NCBI GenBank assembly: GCA_046598395.1
Contig: JBKJIQ010000008.1
Coordinates: 47,759 to 111,758 of the forward strand
Source of the DNA: JAENVU01 sp046598395
GTDB lineage: Bacteria; Actinomycetota; Acidimicrobiia; IMCC26256; JAENVU01
Direction: 5' to 3'
DNA length: 64,000 nt
Part shown: in pieces, positions 18,255-27,318 of the stretch
Numbering within the stretch: position 1 is the stretch's first letter
Layout: every line of letters starts with the position of its first letter
Translations under genes and position numbers: made by a program
The notes under the pieces: generated by a model
Database searches by the model: none
Told to the model about the DNA's origin: nothing
The model's input: only the letters and a program-made list of their open reading frames with translations

Positions 18255-20269
18255 GTCGCGAGCCGACGGGCGAGATCCTCGGCGTCGCGGGTGATGCCGG
18301 CGAAGCCGCGAGCTTCCACGGCATCGCCGACGACGTAGGTCGTGATGCCGGCTGCGGTGAGGTCGCTGGCGAGTCCGGGTGCGCCGCCGACTCTCGCGCT
18401 CGTGATCACCGCGGCCGCGGGGATCGATCGGGGCTCGCCATCCGTGACAACCTCGACGGAATCACGAGTGATCGAGATGACTTCCGTATCGCCGAGCAGC
18501 GTGATTCCGGCGGCTTCGGTGTCGGCCACCATGCGAAACCGGCCGGGGAGCCCGAGCTCGGTCGCGAACACTCGGGTCGGTTCGACGACCGTCACGTCCG
18601 CACCGCGCGACCGGAACGCGTTCGCCAGCGTCAGGCCGGGTTTCCCGCCACCAATGACGACGATCGGACTGGGCGGCGCGTCCTTGGCCAACCATGTGGT
18701 GATCGCCGTCGATCCGGGACGGACGACGTGCGGGAGGTCCCGACCGGGAACGTCAGGCGCGCACCACTGCGGACCGGTCGCGATCACCACCGCGTTGAGC
18801 GCAGCGGAACCCAGGCTCGCGACGTCGGCCGTTCGGCCGAGTTCCACGCTGACGTCGGCGTCGCCGATTTCGGCGCGCAACCACGCGCAGTAGCGGTCGA
18901 GGACCGGGTCGGCGCCGCGCACGCCGCGGAGCACCCCGCCGAGCTCGGTGCCCGACTCCCAGATGGTGACGCGGTGGCCCTGACCAGCCAGCACGCGAGC
19001 GGCTTCCAGTCCGGCCGGCCCGCCGCCCACCACGATCACCGACTGCGACGTCCGGGCTGCGGGTAGCTGGGCCTCGTCCTCTCGGCCGGCCGCCGCGTTC
19101 ACCACGCACGCCAATGGCTCATTGACGAAGATATTGCCGATGCAGCGGTACTGATACAGACACGGGCGCACGCGGTCGATCTCGCCCGCGGCGAGTCGGT
19201 TCGGGAGTTCGGGATCCGCAAGCAGCTTGCGGCCCATCGCGATGAAGTCGGCGTGACCGTCTGCGAGGACCCGCTCGGCTTCGTCGGGCTCCAATCGGCC
19301 GAACGTGATGACGGGGACATCAACGCGGCGCCTGACCTCGGCGGCATAGGCCGGAAGATCGCCGACCCGATGGGGGGCGTACGAATCGGTGGGTCCCGTC
19401 GCGACGTCGAGATTGGCGTAAGCGGTCACATGAACGGCGTCGAGACCGGCCGCGACCGCGAGCTCGATCACCGCGAGCTGATCGTCAAACGTCTCGCCGT
19501 CTTCCTTGTGGTGTTCGAGTGCGTTGATCCGCATCCAGAGCGGGTAGTCGTCGCCGACCCTGGTACGGATCGCGTCGATGATCTCGATGAGCAACCGGGC
19601 ACGGTTCTCGATCGGTCCACCCCACTGGTCGTCGCGCCGGTTGATGGACGGGCTGAGGAACTCGTCGATGAGATACCCGTGTCCGGCGTGCAACTCAACA
19701 CCGTCGATGCCGGCGCGCCGACACCGCTCGGTGGCGGACGCGAACTGTTCGATCACTCGGGCCAGGTCGTGGTCGGTTGCTACCTGGTACTCGACCTTCG
19801 CGCTCGGCGATGCGTGCGGCGCCATAAATCCCGCGATCTCCGCATCGGTCACCATCATCGAGAGGCGGTCCGGACGCGACCGCTTCGGCACCGCGGGGAC
19901 GAGCATCGGATGGCCGCGCGCGATGTCGTATCGCGCGAGCGCGCCGTTGTACGTCAGCTGCGCGGCGACACCGGCACCGTGAGCGTGCACGCGATCGGCC
20001 AGCGCACGCAGCCCGTCGAGGTAACGGTCATCCGAGGCGGCGACCTGGCGGGCATCGACGCAACCATCCGGGTACGCCACCGCGACGGATCCGACCAGGA
20101 GCAGCGCGGCGCCGCCCTCGGCGCGGGCCTCGAAGTACGCGAGTTGCGCATCGGATATCGAGCCGTCGGGGTTGGCGAGTGAGTCGCCCATCGGTGCCAT
20201 CAGGATCCGATTGCGCAGTTGCAGCGACCCGATCCGGCCGGGGCTCAGGAGGTGGGGAAAGCGATCCAC
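18251..20269 (-). CDS. NADH:flavin oxidoreductase / 2,4-dienoyl-CoA reductase-like fusion
   Basis: Two-part flavoenzyme of 672 residues. An N-terminal old-yellow-enzyme TIM barrel (about 1-370) has LRNRILMAPMGD and HAGHGYLIDEFLSPSINRRDD. A C-terminal FAD/NAD(P) Rossmann pair follows (VIVVGGGPAGLEAARVLA near 410 and VVIGGGKPGLTLANAF near 540). Between them family members bind a [4Fe-4S] cluster through four Cys; here the block reads RPCLYQYRC, then CVVN twelve residues on, so the second Cys is Gln. GTG start at 20269 with no obvious ribosome site. It overlaps the dioxygenase gene and is divergent from a TetR regulator. Confidence 0.9.
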   Translation of the reverse strand: MDRFPHLLSPGRIGSLQLRNRILMAPMGDSLANPDGSISDAQLAYFEARAEGGAALLLVGSVAVAYPDGCVDARQVAASDDRYLDGLRALADRVHAHGAGVAAQLTYNGALARYDIARGHPMLVPAVPKRSRPDRLSMMVTDAEIAGFMAPHASPSAKVEYQVATDHDLARVIEQFASATERCRRAGIDGVELHAGHGYLIDEFLSPSINRRDDQWGGPIENRARLLIEIIDAIRTRVGDDYPLWMRINALEHHKEDGETFDDQLAVIELAVAAGLDAVHVTAYANLDVATGPTDSYAPHRVGDLPAYAAEVRRRVDVPVITFGRLEPDEAERVLADGHADFIAMGRKLLADPELPNRLAAGEIDRVRPCLYQYRCIGNIFVNEPLACVVNAAAGREDEAQLPAARTSQSVIVVGGGPAGLEAARVLAGQGHRVTIWESGTELGGVLRGVRGADPVLDRYCAWLRAEIGDADVSVELGRTADVASLGSAALNAVVIATGPQWCAPDVPGRDLPHVVRPGSTAITTWLAKDAPPSPIVVIGGGKPGLTLANAFRSRGADVTVVEPTRVFATELGLPGRFRMVADTEAAGITLLGDTEVISITRDSVEVVTDGEPRSIPAAAVITSARVGGAPGLASDLTAAGITTYVVGDAVEARGFAGITRDAEDLARRLAT

Positions 20270-20292
20270 CGCGGGACGTTAGGACGAATCAC

Positions 20293-20330
20293 TGGTTGAC
20301 AGTGTCTACAAGATGGTTGACACTGTCTAC
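20293..20330. promoter_or_regulatory. Paired TetR operator-like repeats over a promoter
   Basis: Two near-identical 17-base units, TGGTTGACAGTGTCTAC (20293-20309) and TGGTTGACACTGTCTAC (20314-20330), sit 21 bases apart centre to centre. Their cores GACAGTGTC and GACACTGTC are reverse complements of each other, and each is nearly palindromic. The first holds a perfect -35 TTGACA (20296-20301); 17 bases on, GACACT (20319-20324) can serve as -10. Transcription would then start at about 20331. A repressor bound here would block both the TetR gene and the divergent oxidoreductase gene. Confidence 0.65.
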
Positions 20331-20951
20331 GTGACCGCAATTGCCGCTGAGCTGGGGACCCGGGAGCGGCTCATCGCGACCGCGAGGGCCTATCTCGATA
20401 CCGAAGGACTCGATGGCATCGGGCTCCGGGAAATTGCCCGGCGGGCGGGGGTTTCGCACGGCGCACCGCTTCGCCACTACCCCACCCTTGCCGCGCTGCT
20501 CGCCGCAGTTGCCGCCGAGGGCTTTCGTGATCTGTACGCGTCGGTGGAACACGCACTGGCTCCCAGCGACCCGAGCGCCGCGCTCGAGCGACTCGCCGCA
20601 GCCGCCTACGGCTACGTGCACTTCGCCGCAAGCAACCCCGGCGTGTTCGGTCTGATGTTCCGCTCCGACCTGTGCGATACCGACGACGCGGAGTACGCCA
20701 CCGAAGGGTCAGCGTCGTTCGGGCAACTCGTGGAACTCGTCGTCGACGCGCAGGCGTGCGGATTCCATGCGACCGTCGCGCCGGCGGAGTTGGCCGGCGT
20801 GTTGTGGTCGACCATGCACGGCCTGGCGTCGCTCCATTTGCACGGCGCGCTGGCTCCCACCACTGGCCAGTCCGATCTCGACGCACTCGTGCGTCTCGCC
20901 AACCTGCTCGCGTTCGGCGTGAGCACCTCAGCACCGGAGGAAACCCCATGA
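20331..20951 (+). CDS. TetR family transcriptional regulator
   Basis: TetR-type repressor of about 206 residues. The N-terminal helix-turn-helix domain is clear: RERLIATARAYLDTEG, IGLREIARRAGVSHGAPLRHYPTLAALLAAVA. The C-terminal ligand domain is of the TetR_C_33/WHG type, with YVHFAASNPGVFGLMF. GTG at 20331 is chosen because the promoter predicted by the operator repeats would start RNA there, giving a leaderless message; an ATG at 20313 lies inside the operator and has no ribosome site. Its stop overlaps the carotenoid oxygenase ATG. Probably controls itself, that gene, and the divergent pair. Confidence 0.9.
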   Translation: MTAIAAELGTRERLIATARAYLDTEGLDGIGLREIARRAGVSHGAPLRHYPTLAALLAAVAAEGFRDLYASVEHALAPSDPSAALERLAAAAYGYVHFAASNPGVFGLMFRSDLCDTDDAEYATEGSASFGQLVELVVDAQACGFHATVAPAELAGVLWSTMHGLASLHLHGALAPTTGQSDLDALVRLANLLAFGVSTSAPEETP

Positions 20952-22309
20952 CCATGACCGATTCCAAAGTCACGACGAGCCCGTACCTCAGCGGGAACTT
21001 CGCACCGGTGCGGGAAGAGGTCAGCGTGGACAACCTCCCCGTGACCGGCTCCATCCCCGAGGAGTTGGAGGGGCGGTTGCTGCGTATCGGGCCGAACCCG
21101 GTCGTCGACCCGGATCCCGCCACCTACCACTGGTTCACAGGTACGGGCATGGTGCACGGTCTGTGGCTACGCGGTGGCGAAGCCGTTACCTATCGCAATC
21201 GGTACGTCCGCTCGGACAGCGCGGTCGAAGCGCTGGGTGGGGCCGAGACGCCCGGTCCGCGCCACGGCATGGGCGACAACACCGCGAACACGAACGTGAT
21301 CTCGCATGCAGGTTCCACCTTCGCGGTCGTCGAGGCCGGTGGCCTGCCGATGCAACTGACCGACGAACTCGAGACGGTCGCCCGCTCCGACTTCGGCGGC
21401 ACGCTTCCCGGTTCCTTCACCGCGCATCCCAAGCGTGATCCACTGACGGGCGAGCTGCACGCGGTCGTCTACTACTGGGAATGGGACTACATCCAGTACG
21501 TGGTGGTCGGGGTCGACGGCAAGGTGCGGCGCTCGGTGAACGTGCCGGTTCCCGGAGGACCAATGGTGCACGACTGCGCGATCACCGAGTCGCGCGTGGT
21601 GCTCTTCGACCTGCCGGTCACGTTTGACCTGGAACTTGCGATGCGGGGCGGCACGCTCCCCTACCGATGGGACCCCGAGTACGGCGCACGGGTCGGGCTG
21701 CTGACGCGTGAGGCCGATGCCGACTCCACGGTGTGGTGCGAACTCGACGACCTCTGTTACGTGTACCACCCCTTGAACGCATACGACGATGGCGATCGAG
21801 TGATCATGGACGTCGCCGTGCACCCGAAGATGTTCGACCGGGATCGCAACGGACCGAATGAGGGCGATCCGGTCTTCGAGCGCTGGACCATCGATCCGTC
21901 GACTCGGAGTGTGAAGCGCGACGTGATCTCCAGCCGTCCGCAGGAGTTCCCGCGCCACGACGAGCGGATTGTCGGCCGGAAGCACCGCTACGGGTACACC
22001 GCGACGTTCGCGCCTGCGACCAACGGTCTCGCGCTCGGCAACCTCCTCAAGCACGATCTCGTCGCCGGCACCGAGACGGAACACGATCTCGGTGGTGGCC
22101 GCGCATCCCAAGAGCCGGTGTTCGTCCCCAAGCACGCCGACGCAGCGGAGGACGAAGGTTGGGTCATGGCCTACGTGCACGACCCCAATCGCAACGCGGC
22201 CGACGTGGTCATCATCGATGCCCAGGACTTCAGCGCGCCGCCCGTCGCCACGATCCACCTCCCGGTCCGCGTGCCCTTCGGCTTCCACGGCAACTGGGTA
22301 GCGTCCTGA
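20948..22309 (+). CDS. Carotenoid oxygenase family protein
   Basis: Carotenoid/stilbene cleavage-type dioxygenase of 453 residues. Four iron-binding His candidates are in the expected order: FTAHPKRD, MVHDCAIT, VYHPLNAYD and FGFHGNW at the C-terminus. EGRLLRIGPNPVVDPD and WFTGTGMVHGL are family blocks. The ATG at 20948 overlaps the TetR stop and has a strong ribosome site, GGAGG. Likely cleaves a C=C bond of a carotenoid, apocarotenoid or phenylpropene; the TetR next door suggests substrate-induced expression. Confidence 0.93.
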   Translation: MTMTDSKVTTSPYLSGNFAPVREEVSVDNLPVTGSIPEELEGRLLRIGPNPVVDPDPATYHWFTGTGMVHGLWLRGGEAVTYRNRYVRSDSAVEALGGAETPGPRHGMGDNTANTNVISHAGSTFAVVEAGGLPMQLTDELETVARSDFGGTLPGSFTAHPKRDPLTGELHAVVYYWEWDYIQYVVVGVDGKVRRSVNVPVPGGPMVHDCAITESRVVLFDLPVTFDLELAMRGGTLPYRWDPEYGARVGLLTREADADSTVWCELDDLCYVYHPLNAYDDGDRVIMDVAVHPKMFDRDRNGPNEGDPVFERWTIDPSTRSVKRDVISSRPQEFPRHDERIVGRKHRYGYTATFAPATNGLALGNLLKHDLVAGTETEHDLGGGRASQEPVFVPKHADAAEDEGWVMAYVHDPNRNAADVVIIDAQDFSAPPVATIHLPVRVPFGFHGNWVAS

Positions 22310-22462
22310 TTGCTCGTTCGCTCGGAGGAACCAGCCGTGTATGGGTCGCGACGCTGCCTCGCGTCTCGCTCTGCAGGCTCTGCTCGGCGTTGCTCAGGGA
22401 CTGGATGGGACTCCCGGCTGTTCCCTGGCAGACTCCGGCCTCTTGACGGGTGGAGGTCCGTG

Positions 22463-23563
22463 ATGCGGCGGTTGGGTGTTCTGCTTCTGAGTGTGTGCCT
22501 GCTGGTCGGTGTCGCCGCAGTTCCGGCGACGGCGAGTCATCAGTCGAGCCGGGCGCCGAGTGCGCCCGGGCCCTACGCCGTCGGTCGCACCACGTTCGAC
22601 GTCGTGGATCCGAGCCGCAACAACAGAACGTTCAAAGTCGACGTCTGGTATCCCAGCCGTCCGCGCGACGTGGTCGGCCTCGCGAAGTCCAAGATCGACC
22701 TGCTCGTGGCCCAAACGGACTCGCCGCTGGCGTATGACAACCCGCCCGTGGCCAACGGTCGGATGCCGTTGGTCGTCTTCTCGCATGGGAGCGGCGGCAT
22801 CCGTTACCAGAGCTGGTTCCTGATGGAGCATCTTGCGAGCTACGGCTTCATCGTTGCGGCTCCGGACCACGCGGGGAATACCGCGATCGACAGCATCTTC
22901 GGCACCTCGACTCCGTTCGCGGTGAGCGCGCGCAATCGTCCCCTCGACGTGTCGCTCGTGATCACCCGGATGCTCGAACGCGGCGAGACCGAAGGCGACC
23001 CGTTCGACCATCACGTGCTCCGCCGCAAGATCGCGGTGATGGGTCATTCCTTCGGCGGCTTCACCGCCGCGGCCGTGGTCGCGGGCTGGGCTGACGTGCC
23101 GGCCGACCCGCGGGTGAAGGCGATCATCCCGATTGCCGCGGCTACGAACTCGTTCTCCGATGACCAACTGCGATCGGTCTCGGTTCCCAGCTTGTGGTTA
23201 CACGGTACGAACGACATCACCGTGCCGATCGGCCAGACCGCTCGGGCGTGGTCACTCCTCGACGCGTCGCCAAGGTATCGAGTGGATATCCGCCGAGGTG
23301 GGCACTCCTCCTTCACGAACGCCTGCGACATCCTCGCGGTGCTCCAGAACTCGGGTGCGCCGGAAAGCATCGTGAGCTTCCTGCGCCAGCAGGCGGCCGA
23401 AGCCTGTGGCCCGGACCTGATCCCGATCGGTCAGGCCCAGGACATCACCAAGGCCACCAGCCTCGCGTTCCTGGAAGTGCGGTTGTTGCACGTCGATGCG
23501 TACCGCAAGTACCTACGAAAGGGCTATCTCTCCGGATATCCCGTCGACTTCTTCCGGGGGTAG
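22463..23563 (+). CDS. Secreted alpha/beta hydrolase (PAF-acetylhydrolase / dienelactone-hydrolase-like)
   Basis: Exported esterase-like protein of 366 residues. A signal peptide (MRRLGVLLLSVCLLVGVAAVP, cut near TASHQ) is followed by a hydrolase core: DVWYPSRPRD, PLVVFSHGSGG, nucleophile elbow VMGHSFGGFTA, acid near LHGTNDITVP, and His in RRGGHSSFTNAC. ATG at 22463 with GGAGGT upstream. The catalytic arrangement resembles plasma PAF-acetylhydrolase and bacterial homologues acting on short esters. The 3' end overlaps the convergent P450 gene by 40 bases, unusual but supported by both readings. Confidence 0.88.
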   Translation: MRRLGVLLLSVCLLVGVAAVPATASHQSSRAPSAPGPYAVGRTTFDVVDPSRNNRTFKVDVWYPSRPRDVVGLAKSKIDLLVAQTDSPLAYDNPPVANGRMPLVVFSHGSGGIRYQSWFLMEHLASYGFIVAAPDHAGNTAIDSIFGTSTPFAVSARNRPLDVSLVITRMLERGETEGDPFDHHVLRRKIAVMGHSFGGFTAAAVVAGWADVPADPRVKAIIPIAAATNSFSDDQLRSVSVPSLWLHGTNDITVPIGQTARAWSLLDASPRYRVDIRRGGHSSFTNACDILAVLQNSGAPESIVSFLRQQAAEACGPDLIPIGQAQDITKATSLAFLEVRLLHVDAYRKYLRKGYLSGYPVDFFRG

Positions 23564-24831
23564 TACCGGAGTTCACAGTCGTCGCTGGCGCGAGCCACTC
23601 CGCCGATCTGTGCGGCGCGGGGCGTGGCGTTGGCGAACTGCGGTGTGAGTTCGTAGCGTTTGAGGATCACTTCGATGACGGCGGTCATCACCGACAACGA
23701 GAACGGTTGGGCGGGGCACGTGTGGGCGCCGTGGCCGAACGCGGTCACGAGTTCACGGTCGGCTCCCCCGCCGCGGCCGTCACGGATGCGCCGTCGGTTC
23801 CACCGTTGCGGGTCGTAGGTGCGCAAGTCCTCGGTCGCGAGGTTGGTGAGTGGCAGCAGCGTCGCGAGCGTGACGCCGGGATCGACCTGCCACCGCTGCA
23901 CGCCGTCGTCGATCTCCACGGGCGCCAGCACGGCACGCAACATGATCGAACGCTGGGCCATTCGGGTCGATTCGAGCGCGCACCGCTCCGCGAGTGCGTG
24001 GTCACCGTCGCGAATCGCGGCCGCAACATCTGGTCGGGTGGTTACGTCGACCAGGAGCCAACCGAGCGCGGAGAACAGGTTGGACATCGATCCGAGGTGT
24101 ACCAGTATCACATCGCGAGCGATTCCTTCGCGCCGGGTCTCTGGCGACGTGTCGGACCACGTGTCGACGATGCGTTGGAAATGGTCGGCCGGTGGGTCAG
24201 GATCAGCATCCCGATCGTCGATCGCCTGACCGATGATCATTTCGGCGGTCGCGAGTGCGGCGCGTTCGGTCGCGTAACCGGACGCCGCGACTGCAGTCAT
24301 CGCGCCAGGGTCCACGAACGCGGCTGCGCCATCGAGGTTGTCGAGAGCCCCAATCAACGCGTCGAACTCCGTTGAGGTCCCGCAGGGTCCAGCCCACGTG
24401 CTGAGACCGATGCGGTGTCCGAGTCGGCGGGTGAAGTCGAACACCTCGAACGTTCCCGACCCGCCGAGTTCGGCGCACGCGATGTCAATCGCCGATCGGA
24501 CGACGTCGAGGTACCGCACCACGTCGTCGCGGGCGAAGAGGCCGTGCGGGAACGTGCGCCGATCGCGGAAGAGTTCCGGCGGGAGCTTTCGGCGCAACAT
24601 CTGCCAGTCGGCCACGCCCTTGCTCGCGTCGGCTTCGGCCACTGCATAGAAGCTCTGCACGCCCACGGGTGAGAACAGAAACAGGAATGGCGATCGCGCC
24701 CCCTCGATGACGAACGTATCGCCGTGCCGCGCCCGGGCCGCGGCGATCGCCGCGATCGGATCGGCCACCTCCTCGTCCCACGGCAATTGCGCGTCGGCGA
24801 CGGCTGGGAGCGGCGAGATCAACTCGGTCAT
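23524..24831 (-). CDS. Cytochrome P450 with atypical I-helix
   Basis: P450-fold protein of 435 residues. The heme Cys loop is FGHGAHTCPAQPFS, with Cys as fifth ligand but Ala where Gly usually follows two residues later. The K-helix ExxR is ALESTRMAQR. The I-helix reads LVHLGSMSNLFSALGWLL and lacks the acid-alcohol Thr that normally supports oxygen activation, as in CYP7/CYP8/CYP74-like enzymes. ATG at 24831. No ferredoxin or reductase gene was noticed beside it. May be a rearranging, peroxide-using or sterol-type P450. Confidence 0.88.
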   Translation of the reverse strand: MTELISPLPAVADAQLPWDEEVADPIAAIAAARARHGDTFVIEGARSPFLFLFSPVGVQSFYAVAEADASKGVADWQMLRRKLPPELFRDRRTFPHGLFARDDVVRYLDVVRSAIDIACAELGGSGTFEVFDFTRRLGHRIGLSTWAGPCGTSTEFDALIGALDNLDGAAAFVDPGAMTAVAASGYATERAALATAEMIIGQAIDDRDADPDPPADHFQRIVDTWSDTSPETRREGIARDVILVHLGSMSNLFSALGWLLVDVTTRPDVAAAIRDGDHALAERCALESTRMAQRSIMLRAVLAPVEIDDGVQRWQVDPGVTLATLLPLTNLATEDLRTYDPQRWNRRRIRDGRGGGADRELVTAFGHGAHTCPAQPFSLSVMTAVIEVILKRYELTPQFANATPRAAQIGGVARASDDCELRYYPRKKSTGYPER

Positions 24832-25026
24832 CGCGGCGTCTCGCCCCCAGGTCGCATGGCGCCATCATGACCAATCTCACCGGTCCGTTGTCCGTTTGCC
24901 CCTTCCGTCCGTGAAATACGCACAATGAACGGGGAGAAGTCAGACGCTCCGGCATGATCCAGGGTGTGAAGGTGGCGGCGAAGAGGATTCAGTCACGTTG
25001 TGGGCGTCAGGTGCCAAACTCCCGTC

Positions 25027-26598
25027 ATGAACTCCGGACCGATCCTTCATTCGCCCCGTATGTCGCTTGCTCCGTATCCGGTGCAACCGGTGACCGACGA
25101 TCTCGTCGCCTCCGCCGCCCGCCACCCTCACAAGGTCGCCTTCATCGACGGGGTGAGCGGCGCGGAGTACACCTTCACCGAGATCCTCACCGCCGCCCGT
25201 CGGCTCGGTCGCCATCTTCAGGACGCGGGGGTGGGCGTGGGCGATCGGGTCGGCATCGTTGCGACCAACTCGCCCGAGTGGGCGGTGGTCTTCCTCGGCA
25301 CGCTGTTCGCCGGCGGAACCGTCACCACGTTGAACCCGCTCTACACCGAGCGCGAGATTGCCGAACAGTTCAGGGACTCGACCCCGAAGGCGGTCTTCGT
25401 CGTGGAGGCGACGGCACCGACCGTCAAAGCAGTCTGGGGCGGTGCGCCGAACTTCCACCTCACCAACGAGGTCTGGGTGCTGGCCTCGGAGGCTGCGGGC
25501 GATGCGCACCCGGTCGAGTTCGATCCGAACACCCATCTCGCGGTGTTGCCCTACTCGTCCGGCACCACCGGCGCGCCGAAAGGCGTGATGCTCTCCCACT
25601 ACAACCTCACGAGCAACGTCCGTCAGACGCTTGGGTCCGGCCTGATCGACGGCTACTCGGTCATGGTGAACTTCCTGCCCTTCTTCCACATCTACGGCAT
25701 GGCGGTGCTGATGCTTCCGGGCATTGCCTCCGGAGCCACCCAGATCACGATGCCGGGCTTCGACCCGAAGCGGTTCCTCGAGATCGTCACCGAGTATCAA
25801 GCGACCAACCTGTTCATGGTGCCGCCCGCGCTGCTCGCACTCGCGAACTCGGACGAGAGCACCACGATGACGAGCGTCCGCTACATCATGTCGGGCGCGG
25901 CGCCGCTCCCACTCGACGTCGCCCGCCGCGTCGCCGAGCGCTTCGATGTCACCGTGGTACAGGGATACGGCATGACCGAAGCGAGCCCGGTCACCCACAT
26001 CTCCCTGCTCGGGCGAGACAAGGAAGGCACGGTCGGTCCCCCGGTCGCCGACACGCGCCAGAAGGTCGTCGATCTCGATACCAACGAGACGCTTCCGATC
26101 GGTGAGATCGGCGAACTGTTGGTGTCCGGTCCTCAGGTCATGCAGGGCTACTACGGCCGGCCCGACGCCACCGCGGAGTCCATTCACGAGGACGACGACG
26201 GGCGGTGGCTGCGAACCGGCGACATCGTCACGATGGATGTGGACGGCTACGTCACCATCCACGACCGTGCCAAGGAAATGATCAAGTACAAGGGCTACCA
26301 GATCGCGCCCGCCGAGCTGGAGGCGCTGATCATGGAACACCCCGACGTCGCCGACGTGGCGGTGATCCCGAAGGACAGTGGCACCGCCGATGGCGAGTAT
26401 CCCAAGGCCTTCGTCGTGCGTCGCGCCGATACCGAGCTCGACGCGGCGGCGGTGATGGCGCACGTGACTGCGGTCGTCGCTCCCTACAAGAAGGTGCGCG
26501 AGGTCGAGTTCGTGGACGCGATACCGAAGAATCCCAGCGGCAAGATCTTGCGGCGCGAGCTCAAGGCGCAGGAGCGCGCCCGGAAGGACGGCGCCTGA
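25027..26598 (+). CDS. AMP-dependent acyl-CoA ligase (4-coumarate:CoA ligase-like)
   Basis: ANL-superfamily ligase of about 523 residues. AMP-binding motif YSSGTTGAPKGVMLSH, A5 motif QGYGMTEASPVTH, A7/A8 hinge WLRTGDIVTMDVDGYVTIHDR, and catalytic C-terminal Lys in NPSGKILRREL. The ATG at 25027 is used; an ATG at 25060 is also possible. Activates a carboxylic acid as acyl-AMP and joins it to CoA. Its neighbours include crotonases and SDRs further on, consistent with CoA-ester catabolism. Acyl specificity (aryl or medium-chain) cannot be read confidently. Confidence 0.92.
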   Translation: MNSGPILHSPRMSLAPYPVQPVTDDLVASAARHPHKVAFIDGVSGAEYTFTEILTAARRLGRHLQDAGVGVGDRVGIVATNSPEWAVVFLGTLFAGGTVTTLNPLYTEREIAEQFRDSTPKAVFVVEATAPTVKAVWGGAPNFHLTNEVWVLASEAAGDAHPVEFDPNTHLAVLPYSSGTTGAPKGVMLSHYNLTSNVRQTLGSGLIDGYSVMVNFLPFFHIYGMAVLMLPGIASGATQITMPGFDPKRFLEIVTEYQATNLFMVPPALLALANSDESTTMTSVRYIMSGAAPLPLDVARRVAERFDVTVVQGYGMTEASPVTHISLLGRDKEGTVGPPVADTRQKVVDLDTNETLPIGEIGELLVSGPQVMQGYYGRPDATAESIHEDDDGRWLRTGDIVTMDVDGYVTIHDRAKEMIKYKGYQIAPAELEALIMEHPDVADVAVIPKDSGTADGEYPKAFVVRRADTELDAAAVMAHVTAVVAPYKKVREVEFVDAIPKNPSGKILRRELKAQERARKDGA

Positions 26599-26618
26599 TC
26601 TTCGGGCGGGCCGGTCCA

Positions 26619-26632
26619 GCACGGAGCCGTGC
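26619..26632. repeat. Short perfect inverted repeat
   Basis: GCACGG, two bases, then CCGTGC between the ligase stop and the next start codon. It has no T-run, so either a weak transcription-pausing hairpin or a protein-binding palindrome ahead of the downstream gene. Confidence 0.3.
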
Positions 26633-26687
26633 ACGCGCGTAGATTCAGCCTCTACCGTCCGTCACAACCCTTCTTGGGAGTTCAACA

Positions 26688-27260
26688 ATGCCCGCACCGA
26701 CCCCCGCCCAACTTGGACCTCTCGCCGCACTCGTTGGCAGCTGGGAAGGCACCAAGGGTCTCGACGTCTCGTTCCACAACGAGGACGGCGCCATCGCCGA
26801 CACCGTCTACCGCGAGAAGATCACGTTCAACCCATTCGGTCCGGTGGACAACGGCGACCAACATCTCTACGGCCTCGACTATCGGATGGCCGCGTGGCGC
26901 AACGACGAGCCCGACCCGTTCCACACCGAGGTCGGCTACTGGCTGTGGTGCTCGGACTCCAAGCAGGTCATGCGCTGTTTCATGGTCCCGCGCGGCACAG
27001 TGGCGATCGCCGGTGGAACTGCCGAGGCCGATGCGAAGACCTTCACGATGACCGCTGAGCTCGGCTCCCTGAACTACGGCGTGCTCGAGAACAAGTACCT
27101 CGCGGAGAACGCAAGCACCACCAAGTACGAGGCCACGATCACCGTGACGGACGCCGACTCGTGGTCCTACGACACGACGACGACCTTGAAGATGGCGAAG
27201 CTCGGCGGTAAAGAAATGGCACACACCGACCGCAATGAAATGCAGCGCGTCTCGGAGTGA
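26688..27260 (+). CDS. FABP-like / nitrobindin-family beta-barrel protein
   Basis: Protein of 190 residues of the DUF1794/THAP4-like heme-binding beta-barrel family. The opening LAALVGSWEGTKG is the family's GxWxG motif. The rest is antiparallel strand-rich, including a motif-like GLDYRMAAW and the late TTTLKMAKLGGKEM block. The proximal heme His typical of nitrobindins (late in the barrel) could be the one in AHTDRNEM, but this is a guess. ATG at 26688 follows GGGAG. May bind heme, nitric oxide or a lipid. Confidence 0.82.
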   Translation: MPAPTPAQLGPLAALVGSWEGTKGLDVSFHNEDGAIADTVYREKITFNPFGPVDNGDQHLYGLDYRMAAWRNDEPDPFHTEVGYWLWCSDSKQVMRCFMVPRGTVAIAGGTAEADAKTFTMTAELGSLNYGVLENKYLAENASTTKYEATITVTDADSWSYDTTTTLKMAKLGGKEMAHTDRNEMQRVSE

Positions 27261-27318
27261 CGAATCGGTTCCATTCGGTGCCGCGTTTTCCTCAGGAGTG
27301 CCGCGTAGGGTTCGTGGC

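Noticed and set aside
24940..26634. Long open frame antisense to the acyl-CoA ligase gene
   Set aside because: High GC leaves the opposite strand free of stops; the frame is rich in Arg/His/Asp/Val and has no domain, while the plus strand has full ligase motifs.
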